A DNA stretch of 64,000 nt, from positions 62,001-126,000 of the forward strand of contig NZ_QNRK01000011.1 of NCBI RefSeq assembly GCF_003315135.1. The letters run 5' to 3'. The translations under genes and the position numbers were made by a program. Shown one piece after another: positions 53,290 to 61,549 of the stretch. The notes under the pieces were generated by a model, which saw only the letters and a list, made by a program, of their open reading frames with translations, searched no databases and was not told the origin of the DNA. The stretch comes from Roseiarcus fermentans (GTDB lineage: Bacteria > Pseudomonadota > Alphaproteobacteria > Rhizobiales > Beijerinckiaceae). Position 1 is the first letter of the stretch, and each line of letters begins with the position of its first letter.

Positions 53290-55002
53290 TCAAAACAAAA
53301 AGTACCTCTGCGCCATCGGCAGGCTGTCCGCCGGCTCGCACACCAACAACTCGCCGTCGGCCCGCACCGCATAGGTCTCCGGGTCGATCTCGATGTTGGG
53401 CGTCGCGCCATTGTGGATCATGCTCGCCTTGCGCAAGGACCCGCGGGTGTTGCGCACCGCCACCAGCGTCTTCTGCACCTTGAGCTTGCGCCCGATCCCG
53501 CCCTCGAGCGCGGCGTCGGAGACGAAGGTGAGCGAGGTCGAGGTTTTCGCCCGGCCGTAGGCCCCGAACATCGGCCGGTAGTGGACCGGCTGCGGGGTCG
53601 GGATCGAGGCGTTGGGATCGCCCATCGGCGCGGCGGCGATCATGCCGCCCTTGATCACGCAGTCGGGCTTCACCCCGAAGAAGGCGGGGCTCCACAGCAC
53701 GAGGTCGGCGAGCTTGCCCTTCTCGATCGAGCCGATGTGCTTCGACACGCCGTGGGCGATGGCGGGGTTGATCGTGTATTTCGCCACGTAGCGCTTCGCC
53801 CGCGTGTTGTCGTTGCGGTCGGAATCGCCGGCGAGGGCCCCGCGCTGGCGCTTCATCTTGTCGGCCGTCTGCCAGGTGCGGGTGACCACCTCGCCGACGC
53901 GGCCCATCGCCTGGCTGTCGCTCGACATCATCGAGAGCGCGCCGAGGTCGTGCAGAATGTCCTCGGCGGCGATCGTCTCCTTGCGGATGCGGCTCTCGGC
54001 GAAGGCGAGGTCCTCGGGGATGCTGGAATCGAGGTGATGGCAGACCATCAGCATGTCGAGGTGCTCGTCGAGCGTGTTCCTGGTGTAGGGCCGGGTCGGG
54101 TTGGTCGACGACGGCAGCACGTTGTCGAGGCCGGCGACCTTCATGATGTCGGGCGCGTGGCCGCCGCCCGCGCCCTCGGTGTGGAAGGCGTGGATGGTGC
54201 GGCCCTTGAACGCCTTGATGGTGTCCTCGACGAACCCGGATTCGTTGAGCGTGTCGGAGTGGATCATCACCTGCACGTCGTGGTCGTCGGCGACCGAGAG
54301 GCAGCAGTCGATCGCGGCCGGGGTGGTGCCCCAGTCCTCGTGCAGCTTCAAGGCGCAGGCGCCGGCCTTGATCTGCTCGACCAGCGCCGCCGGCTTCGAG
54401 GCGTTGCCCTTGCCGGCGAAGCCGAGGTTCATCGGGAATTCGTCGGCCGCCTCGATCATCCGGGCGATGTGCCACGGCCCCGGCGTGCAGGTGGTGGCGA
54501 AGGTGCCGGTGGCGGGCCCGGTGCCGCCTCCCAGCATCGAGGTGACGCCCGACATCAGCGCCTCCTCGATCTGCTGCGGGCAGATGAAGTGAATGTGGGT
54601 GTCGAAGCCGCCGGCGGTGAGAATCTTGCCCTCGCCCGCGATCACCTCGGTGCCCGGCCCGACGACGATGGTCACGCCCGGCTGGATGTCCGGGTTTCCC
54701 GCCTTGCCGATGGCCGCGATCAACCCGTCGCGGATGCCGACGTCGGCCTTGACGATCCCCCAATGGTCGAGAATCACCGCGTTGGTGATCACCGTATCCA
54801 CGGCGCCGCGGGCGCGCGTGGTCTGCGCCTGGCCCATGCCGTCGCGAATGACCTTGCCGCCGCCGAACTTCACCTCCTCGCCGTAAGTGGTGAAATCCTT
54901 CTCGATCTCGATGATGAGCTCGGTGTCGGCGAGGCGGACACGGTCGCCGGTGGTCGGGCCGAACATGTCGGCGTAGGCGGCGCGGGGAAGGGAGGTCGTC
55001 AT
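53290..55002 (-). CDS. ureC: Urease catalytic (alpha) subunit
   Basis: A 570-residue Ni2+ amidohydrolase that splits urea into ammonia and carbamate. The nickel-binding residues are His136 and His138 in GFDTHIHF, the carbamylated Lys219 in [12 protein letters not shown] and the following His. The mobile-flap Cys is in [10 protein letters not shown]. Length equals the usual 566-572. It is separated from ureAB by a vapBC module and a fragment of a second ureB (about 1.04 kb), an unusual layout. Nickel-insertion genes ureE, ureF and ureG are not in the window. Confidence 0.96.
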   Translation of the reverse strand: MTTSLPRAAYADMFGPTTGDRVRLADTELIIEIEKDFTTYGEEVKFGGGKVIRDGMGQAQTTRARGAVDTVITNAVILDHWGIVKADVGIRDGLIAAIGKAGNPDIQPGVTIVVGPGTEVIAGEGKILTAGGFDTHIHFICPQQIEEALMSGVTSMLGGGTGPATGTFATTCTPGPWHIARMIEAADEFPMNLGFAGKGNASKPAALVEQIKAGACALKLHEDWGTTPAAIDCCLSVADDHDVQVMIHSDTLNESGFVEDTIKAFKGRTIHAFHTEGAGGGHAPDIMKVAGLDNVLPSSTNPTRPYTRNTLDEHLDMLMVCHHLDSSIPEDLAFAESRIRKETIAAEDILHDLGALSMMSSDSQAMGRVGEVVTRTWQTADKMKRQRGALAGDSDRNDNTRAKRYVAKYTINPAIAHGVSKHIGSIEKGKLADLVLWSPAFFGVKPDCVIKGGMIAAAPMGDPNASIPTPQPVHYRPMFGAYGRAKTSTSLTFVSDAALEGGIGRKLKVQKTLVAVRNTRGSLRKASMIHNGATPNIEIDPETYAVRADGELLVCEPADSLPMAQRYFLF

Positions 55003-55035
55003 CGGTTCACCTGAGTCGTTGGATTGGTATTCGTA

Positions 55036-55200
55036 GGATTGGCGAGCGCGACGACGCGGGCGGGTCTGGCCCGGCTCGAAACGGGCGGCCGCGCCTTCAG
55101 AGATGTCGAGCCGAAAGCCCGTCGCCGTCAGGCGGTCGAATTTCAGCGTGGGGTTGGTCTCGAAGACAGGATCGTAACAGCCGACCTGGATCGGCGGTCG
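55036..55200 (-). pseudogene. ureB: Decayed urease beta-subunit fragment
   Basis: Minus-strand translation gives [20 protein letters not shown] then [20 protein letters not shown] and FEPGQTRPR, clearly homologous to the C-terminal half of the UreB part of the nearby UreAB ([39 protein letters not shown]). The HYHFFE motif is altered and the frame shifts after PGQTR; no start or full N-terminal half is seen. It sits between vapC and ureC, where a separate ureB would normally be expected. Confidence 0.75.
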
Positions 55201-55277
55201 ACTGTCCTGGGGAGGAACATGCCGGCGCAGGCGGCGCGGGGAGGGCGGCGACGGCTGTGCGAGTCATGGACAGGTCT

Positions 55278-55673
55278 CTACGGGACGAGGGAAAACTGAC
55301 TTGATTTCAGCGCTTTGGCATCGAATGTCGCCGTCGAGGCGCAGCCGAGTTCGACGTTGATCTGAGCGAGCAAGTAATCCGCGAATTCGGCTGGACCGTT
55401 TCGGTAGGCCTCCAGCGCCGAAACCACCGCCGTCCGCCGTTCGAATTCGAGGTCATCCGATTGCAGCACGCCGTCGAGATACTTGATGACTTCGACTTTC
55501 GGCTTGTCGAGCGACTTACCGAGCACCCAAGCGAATTCAGCAAGCACGATGACGTTCACCATACACGGTCCGCCACGTCCCGCCTGCTCGACGAACGACC
55601 TCGCGCGTCCACATTGTTCGCGGTCATCGTCGATGAACAATCGAAGCAGGACGTTGGTGTCGAGGCCGATCAT
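55278..55673 (-). CDS. vapC: VapC-type PIN-domain toxin
   Basis: A 131-residue PIN-domain ribonuclease. The acidic residues are Asp5 (GLDTNVLLR), Glu46 (LAEFAWVL), Asp99 (FADYLLA) and Asp118 (TFDAKAL), complete for Mg2+-dependent RNA cleavage. VapC toxins usually cut tRNA or rRNA. The antitoxin stop is directly adjacent to this ATG (TAG at 55674-55676, ATG at 55671-55673), giving tight coupling. It lies inside the urease operon on the same strand. Confidence 0.88.
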   Translation of the reverse strand: MIGLDTNVLLRLFIDDDREQCGRARSFVEQAGRGGPCMVNVIVLAEFAWVLGKSLDKPKVEVIKYLDGVLQSDDLEFERRTAVVSALEAYRNGPAEFADYLLAQINVELGCASTATFDAKALKSSQFSLVP

Positions 55674-55991
55674 CTAGGTCTCGCGCATTCGAGCCCGACG
55701 CATCCTATCCGCCATGGCCTCGGTGACGGCTTCGTCGATCAGGGCGTCCAGGTCTCGTCCCTTCTCGCCCAAGTGAATGGGGTTGGCGCGTGCAAAGTCC
55801 ACAATGCTCCGCCGCTTTCGCGGCTCGACCACCAGCGCCCCGTCGCCTCGCCGGAACCAGTGCAGCCGATCGCCGACATCGAGGCTGAAGGCTTGGCGCA
55901 GTGCGCTCGGCAAAGTGATTTGCCCCTTCGTCGTCAACGTCGACTCGCCGAAGTCTTTCTCGAGGGCATCCGCTTCGTTCGTCACGGCCAC
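55674..55991 (-). CDS. vapB: VapB/AbrB-type antitoxin
   Basis: A 105-residue protein with an AbrB/MazE DNA-binding domain at about 15-55 (STLTTKGQITLPSALRQAF, LDVGDRLHWFRR) and a C-terminal tail (DLDALIDEAVTEAMADRMRR) for toxin binding. The GTG start at 55991 has only weak context; the second in-frame GTG at 55985 is an alternative. It should neutralise the adjacent VapC and repress its own promoter. Just 54 bp separates it from the ureAB stop, so it may also be transcribed from the urease promoter. Confidence 0.87.
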   Translation of the reverse strand: MAVTNEADALEKDFGESTLTTKGQITLPSALRQAFSLDVGDRLHWFRRGDGALVVEPRKRRSIVDFARANPIHLGEKGRDLDALIDEAVTEAMADRMRRARMRET

Positions 55992-56045
55992 GCTCCCGCA
56001 TTCCTTACTAGGAAAATGTAAGGCAATGGGCTTCCCCTTGCAAGT

Positions 56046-56666
56046 CTACACCTTCCCCATCACCTCCTGGCGGAAGCCGAACACCTCGCGTTTGCCGGCG
56101 AGCGCGACGAGGCGGACGGCGCGGCTCTGCCCCGGCTCGAAGCGCACCGCCGTTCCAGCCGGAATGTCGAGCCGAAACCCCTTCGTTTTCTTGCGATCGA
56201 ACTTCAGCGCCGGATTGGTCTCGAAGAAATGGTAGTGCGAGCCGACCTGGATCGGCCGGTCGCCGGCGTTGGACACCTCGAGCTCGACCGTCTCGCGCCC
56301 CTCGTTCATGACGATCTCGCCGGGCTCGGCCAGCACTTCGCCCGGAACCTGTCCGTCGTGACCGCCGCGGATCGGGTGATGCACGGTCACGAGCTTCGTG
56401 CCGTCGGGGAAGGTCGCCTCGACCTGGACGTCGTGGATCATCGAGGCGACGCCCTCCATGACCTGGTCGGCGGTCACCACGTGGGCGCCGGCCTCCATCA
56501 GCTCCGCCACCGAGCGGCCGTCGCGCGCGCCCTCGACGACGAAATCGGTGATCAGCGCCACCGCCTCCGGGTGGTTCAGCTTCACGCCCCGCTCGAGCCG
56601 TCGCCTCGCCACGACGGCGGCCATGGCGATCAACAGCTTGTCCTTTTCGCGCGGCGTCAGATTCAT
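56046..56666 (-). CDS. ureAB: Urease gamma/beta subunit fusion (UreAB)
   Basis: A 206-residue fusion. Residues 1-100 are UreA ([39 protein letters not shown]), and about 107-206 are UreB ([50 protein letters not shown]). Fused gamma-beta subunits occur in Helicobacter and some alphaproteobacteria. GAGGG precedes ATG 56666. ureD is 141 bp upstream; vapB begins 54 bp downstream. The fusion may explain why a separate ureB nearby could decay. Confidence 0.93.
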   Translation of the reverse strand: MNLTPREKDKLLIAMAAVVARRRLERGVKLNHPEAVALITDFVVEGARDGRSVAELMEAGAHVVTADQVMEGVASMIHDVQVEATFPDGTKLVTVHHPIRGGHDGQVPGEVLAEPGEIVMNEGRETVELEVSNAGDRPIQVGSHYHFFETNPALKFDRKKTKGFRLDIPAGTAVRFEPGQSRAVRLVALAGKREVFGFRQEVMGKV

Positions 56667-56807
56667 GGCTTCCCTCTCGTGCCCCTCGTTTCGGATCGCG
56701 ACGTCCGGCGCCGCCGGCGCGACGGGAGGCCGACGCCCCCCGCCCGCGAGGGCGCTGTTTGTCCGTCCGATGACGGCGTTTTCCCCACGGGCTCGCTGGT
56801 CCGGCGC

Positions 56808-57632
56808 CTATTGCCACAGGCGCGGCGGCTCGCGTCCGCTCAACGCCACAATGGCGGCGATCGCGGCTTTGCGCAATCGGCTCGGGCTCGCCGAAACCAG
56901 GCGCGCCACGATGAGGCCGTCGAAGGCGCTCGCGCCCGCTTCCACCTCCGCCTCATGGCCCTCGAGCGCCGCCCGCACGTCGGGCAGCCGCGCCTCGACG
57001 CCGGGCGCCGCGGCCAGAAGGGTGGCGATCGCCCGCGCGCCCGCGCCGCACGCCGGGCGGTCGAGCGTCGCTCCGGCGCGGTCGAGCCGGGTTTCGTCGG
57101 CGAACACGAGGCGGCCGGCGCGGCGCAGCCGCCAGCTGTCGCTGAGCGACGCGTCGATGCGCGTCTCGCCCGCGGCGAGGCGGCCGAACACCAGCGTCTC
57201 GACGGCGAGCAGGTCCGCGTCGGCGGCCATGTCGATGGCGAGGCTGCGCTCGAGCCGCGCGCCCTCGAACACCAGCGTCTCCTGCGGCAGCCAGCGCAGG
57301 CGCGCGCCGTCGCCGAGTTCGAGGGCGGTCGCGATCCGCGCCGGCGGGCCGTCGCTGCGGTAGATCTTTTCCGCCGCGACCGTCGTCGCCTCCACCGCCG
57401 CGCCGGCGCCGAGGGCGAGCGCCACGCGGTAGCTGTCGCCGCCGGCGACGCCGCCGCCGGTGTTGACCAGCGCCGCCTCGCAAACATCGGTGGCGCGGGG
57501 AAAGCGCCAGCGCAGGCCTCCGGTCTCGTAGAGGCGCATCGGCTCGGCGCCGCGCCGGCCGCGCACGAACGTCGCCCGCGCTTCCGCCACCGCGCGCTGG
57601 CGGGCGCCCGGGTCCGGCGGCGCCCCGGTCAT
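56808..57632 (-). CDS. ureD: Urease accessory protein UreD
   Basis: A 274-residue urease maturation protein (scaffold for nickel delivery with UreF and UreG). Motifs are LYETGGLRWRFPR, ALVNTGGGVAGGDSYRVALA, TTVAAEKIYRS and LRWLPQETLVFEGARLERS, all typical UreD features. It begins with ATG 57632 overlapping the stop of the GT39-like gene (ATGA). It is the first urease gene, followed by ureAB. Confidence 0.92.
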   Translation of the reverse strand: MTGAPPDPGARQRAVAEARATFVRGRRGAEPMRLYETGGLRWRFPRATDVCEAALVNTGGGVAGGDSYRVALALGAGAAVEATTVAAEKIYRSDGPPARIATALELGDGARLRWLPQETLVFEGARLERSLAIDMAADADLLAVETLVFGRLAAGETRIDASLSDSWRLRRAGRLVFADETRLDRAGATLDRPACGAGARAIATLLAAAPGVEARLPDVRAALEGHEAEVEAGASAFDGLIVARLVSASPSRLRKAAIAAIVALSGREPPRLWQ

Positions 57633-59200
57633 CGCCGGCACGTCCGCGCGAGATCGACCTCGGCGCTCGGGCAGGGCGGATCGAGGACCGGCGCATAGGG
57701 CTCGGCGACACGGAACAGCTCGTACGCCTGGAGGACGCGGCCGGCGCGCCGGCGCTCGATCGTTCCGGCCGGCTCGACGCTGCGGAACCGCATCCCGAGC
57801 ACGAGGTCGTAGCGCCGCCCGGCCTCGGCGATGGCGAGGCCCCGCCTGTCGAACAGGCTTTCCGGGGGCGAGGGCGCGAAAATCCAGCGGATCCGCTGCT
57901 CCGGCTGGACGACGGCGAGGCCCGGGTCGCCGTAGACCGTCAGGAGGGAGGCGAGCGCGTAGCCTTGGGTCAGGACGTAGGGCGCGCCCTCGGCGCGCGC
58001 GCGGGCGTCGACGTCGCGCGCCAGCTCGCGAAACCCTTCGAGGCGGGCGGTCGGGTCGGCGGCGCCGAGCGGAAGAACGCCCGTCAGCGCCTGGACGAAG
58101 CCCGCGAGCATGACGGCGAGCGCGAGCGGCGCCGCCCACAGCGCGGCGCGGGCGACCCGTCCGGCCGCGCCCGCGGCCCGGCGGGCGCGCGCGACCCACT
58201 CGCCGGCGAGGATGGCGCAGGCCGGGAACAGCGGCGCGAGCCAGTTGCCCTGCACCCGGTCGTGCGCCGCGTGGACGAGGAAGTAGACCGCCGCCGGCGC
58301 GATCGTGGCGACGAGCAGCCGGCGCGCTTCCTCGGGCGACCCCGGCGCGACGGACTTGCGCCACGACACGCCCGCGATCGCCGCCGCGAGCGCCGCGAAC
58401 ACCAGCGGGTTGATCAGCAGGATCTGGGAGAGCGCGAATTCGACCAGATAGAACGGCGTGAACCCGGCCGCCGCGGCCCGCCCGCCCTGCTTCAGGAACG
58501 TCGCCCAGCCATGCGCCGCGTTCCAGGCGACGAAAGGCGAAAACACCGCCGCGGCGAGCGCCAGCGCCAGCCAGGGGAGGGGCGAGCGGAGCCAGCGCCG
58601 GAGCGAGGGCGTCGCCACGACGGCGAGCGCGGCGCCGGCGGCGAAGAAGGCCGCGGTGAATTTCGACATCAGCATCAGGCCGAGGGCGAGGCCCATGGCG
58701 ATGATCCAGCGCGCCCTGCCCGTCCGCCAGAGTTCGACCAGCGCCGCGAGCCCCAGCATCCAGAACAGGACGAGCGGCGCGTCCGGCGTCACGAACACCG
58801 CGCCCGCGATCACCAGCGGCGCGGCGATCCACATCAGGACGGCGAGCGCGGCGGTGTCCAGCGAGCCGAACAGCCGCCAGGCGATCAGGGCGACGAGCCC
58901 GGGCAGCGCGCCGACGAGGGCGAGCGACAGCGCGCGGATTCCGAGGTCCGAATCGCCGAACAGCGCGGTCGAGGCGCGGATCAGAACCGCCACCATCGGC
59001 GGATGGTCGAGGTAGCCGAAGGCGAGATCCCGCGACCACAGCGTGTAATAGGCCTCGTCGAAGCTGAGCTCGAGCCGCGAAGCGGCCAGCGTCTGCAACG
59101 CGAGCAGCAGGAGCGCGCCGCCGGCGGCGCAGGCGACGAGCCGTCCGGGACGACGATCGATCCGCGGCCGCGCCCCGGCGACGATGGAAGCTTCCGTCAC
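57629..59200 (-). CDS. GT39-like multi-spanning glycosyltransferase
   Basis: A 523-residue membrane protein with about ten membrane helices. The catalytic acidic motif LSFDEAYYTLWSRDLAFG is in the first external loop (near residues 46-60), like ArnT/PMT family members, followed by GYLDHPPMVAVLIR and TPDAPLVLFWMLGL. It likely transfers a sugar from a polyprenyl-phosphate donor to an envelope target. GTG 59200 is a plausible start; an ATG at 59284 would add 28 residues. Its stop overlaps the ureD start (ATGA), an unexpected coupling. Confidence 0.82.
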   Translation of the reverse strand: MTEASIVAGARPRIDRRPGRLVACAAGGALLLLALQTLAASRLELSFDEAYYTLWSRDLAFGYLDHPPMVAVLIRASTALFGDSDLGIRALSLALVGALPGLVALIAWRLFGSLDTAALAVLMWIAAPLVIAGAVFVTPDAPLVLFWMLGLAALVELWRTGRARWIIAMGLALGLMLMSKFTAAFFAAGAALAVVATPSLRRWLRSPLPWLALALAAAVFSPFVAWNAAHGWATFLKQGGRAAAAGFTPFYLVEFALSQILLINPLVFAALAAAIAGVSWRKSVAPGSPEEARRLLVATIAPAAVYFLVHAAHDRVQGNWLAPLFPACAILAGEWVARARRAAGAAGRVARAALWAAPLALAVMLAGFVQALTGVLPLGAADPTARLEGFRELARDVDARARAEGAPYVLTQGYALASLLTVYGDPGLAVVQPEQRIRWIFAPSPPESLFDRRGLAIAEAGRRYDLVLGMRFRSVEPAGTIERRRAGRVLQAYELFRVAEPYAPVLDPPCPSAEVDLARTCRR

Positions 59201-59408
59201 GTCGTCGCCACTCCTCGCGGACCCTGCTCCAGCGGCCGCCCAGTCGCACGCCGCCGCCCGAAGGGTCAATTCCCCGGCCGCCATCCCCCCTCGATCCGTC
59301 AATTGCCGCGCAAGTGTGGCGCCCTTCACACAGCCCTCGCCGCGACAGCGTCGTATAACCGTCAAATCAAAGGTTTTCCAGCTTGCGGCGCGCGCCAGGA
59401 CGTCGGAC

Positions 59409-60650
59409 ATGGCCCTGAGGGCAGAGGAGAGGCGGTCGGCCCGACCCGGCCGCCGCGACGACGCGGCGGACGCGTCGCGGTTCTTTTCCCGCGTCGGCTA
59501 TGCGGCGCTGGCGATCGGCGCGCCGCTGGCGGTCATCGTCCATCCGCTGGCGCTGTTCATCGTCTTCCCGATCGGCGTCGCCATGATCCTGATGGCCGCG
59601 GCGCTCGAGGCGAAGCCGGGCTTCTCCGACCGTCTGGCGCGCGACGTCATGACGGCGCCGTTTCTCGCGCTCGCCGCCGGCCTCGGCTGGGCGACGCTGT
59701 CGATTCTGTGGACGCCCTATCCGGTTTCGGCGCTCCAGCATGCGCTCAAGCTCGCCCTGCTCATTCTGGCGACCCTGTTCGCGGTCGCCGCCCCGCGCGA
59801 AAACGCGCGCGCCACCGACCTCTACCTGTTCCCGATCGGCGTCGTGGTCGGCATGATCGCGATGGCGGCCAAGGGGCTCGCCGGCGTGGTCGATCATCTT
59901 CCCGACGACGGCGGCCTCGCCGCCGGCGAGATCGCGCTCGCGGTGCTGCTGTTTCCCGCGCTCGGCGGGCTGACCGCGCGCGGGCGCAACGGCTACGCCC
60001 GCATCCTGCTGATCCTGGCGCTGGCCTTCGCCTACACCGCGGGCAACGCGCCGCTGACGATCGCGCTGTTCGCCGGCTATCTGGCGATGTCGTTCGCCAT
60101 CTCGGACCTCGCCCGCACGACGCGCGAGCTGGCCTGGGGGGCCGCGGCGCTGGTGCTGCTGTCCCCGCTCATCCCGGCGTTCGCGCCGACGGTCGCGGCG
60201 TGGATCTTCAACGTCAAGCTGGCGACGCTGCCGCCGCCCTACGCGATCCTGTCGGTCGCGGCCGACATCTTCACCCACGACAAGCTCAGGCTCTTGATCG
60301 GACACGGCTTCGCCACCGTGGCCCGGGGCGTGCACGACCAGATCCTGCCGCTCTACACCCCGCGCTCGTTCGCGTTCACGGTCTGGTACGAGCTCGGCGT
60401 GGTCGGCGCCGTGATCGCCGCGGCGGGCGTCTGGTGCGCCTTTCGCGACATCGGCAAGGCGCCGCCCCGGCTTGCCCCCTTCATGATCGCCGGGCTCGCT
60501 GCGATCGTCGCGCTCGCCTTCTCCAACGTCGACTTCGACGACATGACGGCGCTGACCCTGATCGGCGCGGCGATCATCTCGACCGACGTCGCCGCCCGCA
60601 GCCAGTACCGCACCACGCGGCCTTCGGCGGCGAGCCTCGCCAATCTGTGA
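59409..60650 (+). CDS. O-antigen ligase/polymerase-like membrane protein
   Basis: A 413-residue protein with about ten membrane segments. Features seen are LGWATLSILWTPYPVSALQH, APRENARATDLYLFPIG, LIGHGFATVARGVHDQ and TVWYELGVVGAVIAAAG, resembling the Wzy/WaaL (O-antigen ligase) superfamily with a short periplasmic loop. It probably handles surface polysaccharide, but no other polymerisation genes are adjacent. ATG 59409 follows a GC-rich leader. It is divergent from the GT39-like gene. Confidence 0.75.
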   Translation: MALRAEERRSARPGRRDDAADASRFFSRVGYAALAIGAPLAVIVHPLALFIVFPIGVAMILMAAALEAKPGFSDRLARDVMTAPFLALAAGLGWATLSILWTPYPVSALQHALKLALLILATLFAVAAPRENARATDLYLFPIGVVVGMIAMAAKGLAGVVDHLPDDGGLAAGEIALAVLLFPALGGLTARGRNGYARILLILALAFAYTAGNAPLTIALFAGYLAMSFAISDLARTTRELAWGAAALVLLSPLIPAFAPTVAAWIFNVKLATLPPPYAILSVAADIFTHDKLRLLIGHGFATVARGVHDQILPLYTPRSFAFTVWYELGVVGAVIAAAGVWCAFRDIGKAPPRLAPFMIAGLAAIVALAFSNVDFDDMTALTLIGAAIISTDVAARSQYRTTRPSAASLANL

Positions 60651-61106
60651 TTCCTGCCGATCCCGGCCGTCGTTTCGCCGCGGTTCGGGCAGCGCGGCGA
60701 CGCCGAATCCCGCCCCTGCGCGACAACGCGAAGCCTGTGAGCGGGCCACGGACGAATCAGGCGGAGGAGGTAACTCCCAAGCCGGCAGCGAACAGCGCCG
60801 TCATCGCGGGCGACCCCGGGGTCGAAGAGCCCGGGGGGAAGCGATCCAGGGCCGCTGGGCCGCTGTCGCGCCCTCTGGTCGTCCCGCCGCCCTTCGTTGC
60901 GAGCAGAAGACGGAGCGATTCTTTCCGCAGGAAGCAAGCGGCGGCATGGATTGCTTCGTCCCCCCGGGCTCTTCGACCCGGGGGTTGCTCCTCGCAATGA
61001 CGGGGTTGGGAGTTACCGGAGGAGGCGCGCCCGCCTCCAACCCCCTCGAGATTCCGCCGCTGTGTCGGATGAGGTGTTGGTCGGCGCCCCTGGGGGCGCC
61101 GACGGC
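60651..61106. other. Convergent intergenic region with an intact MITE
   Basis: About 456 bp between the convergent O-antigen-ligase-like gene and the small protein gene. The MITE fills 60770-61016. The rest (60651-60761 and 61025-61106) contains no recognisable gene; a possible hairpin GGCGCCCCTGGGGGCGCC at 61083-61100 sits just past the end of the small protein gene and may end its transcript. Confidence 0.5.
60770..61016. mobile_element. MITE-like element, copy 2 (247 bp) with 11-bp TIRs and 8-bp target duplication
   Basis: The element begins GTAACTCCCAA (60770-60780) and ends TTGGGAGTTAC (61006-61016), identical to copy 1 at 360-563. It is flanked by a perfect 8-bp duplication CGGAGGAG at 60762-60769 and 61017-61024. 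The interior follows copy 1 closely (for example GCCGCTGGGCCGCTGTCGCG) except that each palindrome arm carries an extra roughly 20-25 bp of mutually complementary sequence (left arm about 60812-60838, right arm about 60959-60985). No transposase gene fits inside. Confidence 0.87.
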
Positions 61107-61403
61107 TCAGCGCTTGTGGCTGAGGTTGATGGTGGGCCGCATGGTCCGCGGTCGCTTGTACTCGACCACCACCGCGCGGGTGCGCCCTGCCACCAGGCTC
61201 GCGCGGCCACGCGTTCTCGCCGCCTGCTTGGCCGCCAGCGCCTGCACCTCTTCCACCGGCACGCCCATCAGCTGCGCCGCGATCTGGGCGCGCGACGCCG
61301 CATCGTCGGCCAGGCTCTCGGCGGCGATCAGCGCTTCTTCGATCGTCGGGGTATCCTGCCGAACTCGGCGCATGCCCCATTTGGTCTTCCAAGTGGCGCC
61401 CAT
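61107..61403 (-). CDS. Conserved small hypothetical protein
   Basis: A 98-residue, mainly helical protein: MGATWKTKWGMRRVRQDTPT, then IEEALIAAESLADDAASRAQ, a GVPVEEVQALAAKQA stretch and a basic C-terminus (VVVEYKRPRTMRP). It has no membrane segment. I do not recognise a named domain. It has a clear promoter with a palindrome over the -35 region and a GGAGGG ribosome-binding sequence, so it is a well-regulated single gene. Confidence 0.75.
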   Translation of the reverse strand: MGATWKTKWGMRRVRQDTPTIEEALIAAESLADDAASRAQIAAQLMGVPVEEVQALAAKQAARTRGRASLVAGRTRAVVVEYKRPRTMRPTINLSHKR

Positions 61404-61431
61404 GGGGCCCTCCAAAACGTCCTCGAAACAC

Positions 61432-61459
61432 AGTATACCAGATTTTGTGCACTGCACAA
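61432..61459 (-). promoter_or_regulatory. Sigma-70-type promoter with palindromic operator
   Basis: On the minus strand, TTGTGC (61459-61454) and TATACT (61437-61432) are separated by 16 bp. The perfect palindrome TTGTGCA-C-TGCACAA at 61445-61459 covers the -35 region. It is upstream of the small protein gene starting at 61403. TGC-rich palindromes of this kind are bound by PhaR-type regulators in some bacteria; that link is only a guess. Confidence 0.7.
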
Positions 61460-61549
61460 TAGCAATTACGCGACGGCTCATTGCGTGACAAGGGCGCACG
61501 TTGGCGCGGCAGATGACAACATGGTGAACGGGGTTTTCGTTCCACGCCG

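Noticed and set aside
55024-55299. Plus-strand 91-codon frame between ureC and vapC
   Set aside because: It is the antisense of the decayed ureB fragment, which is the recognisable strand.
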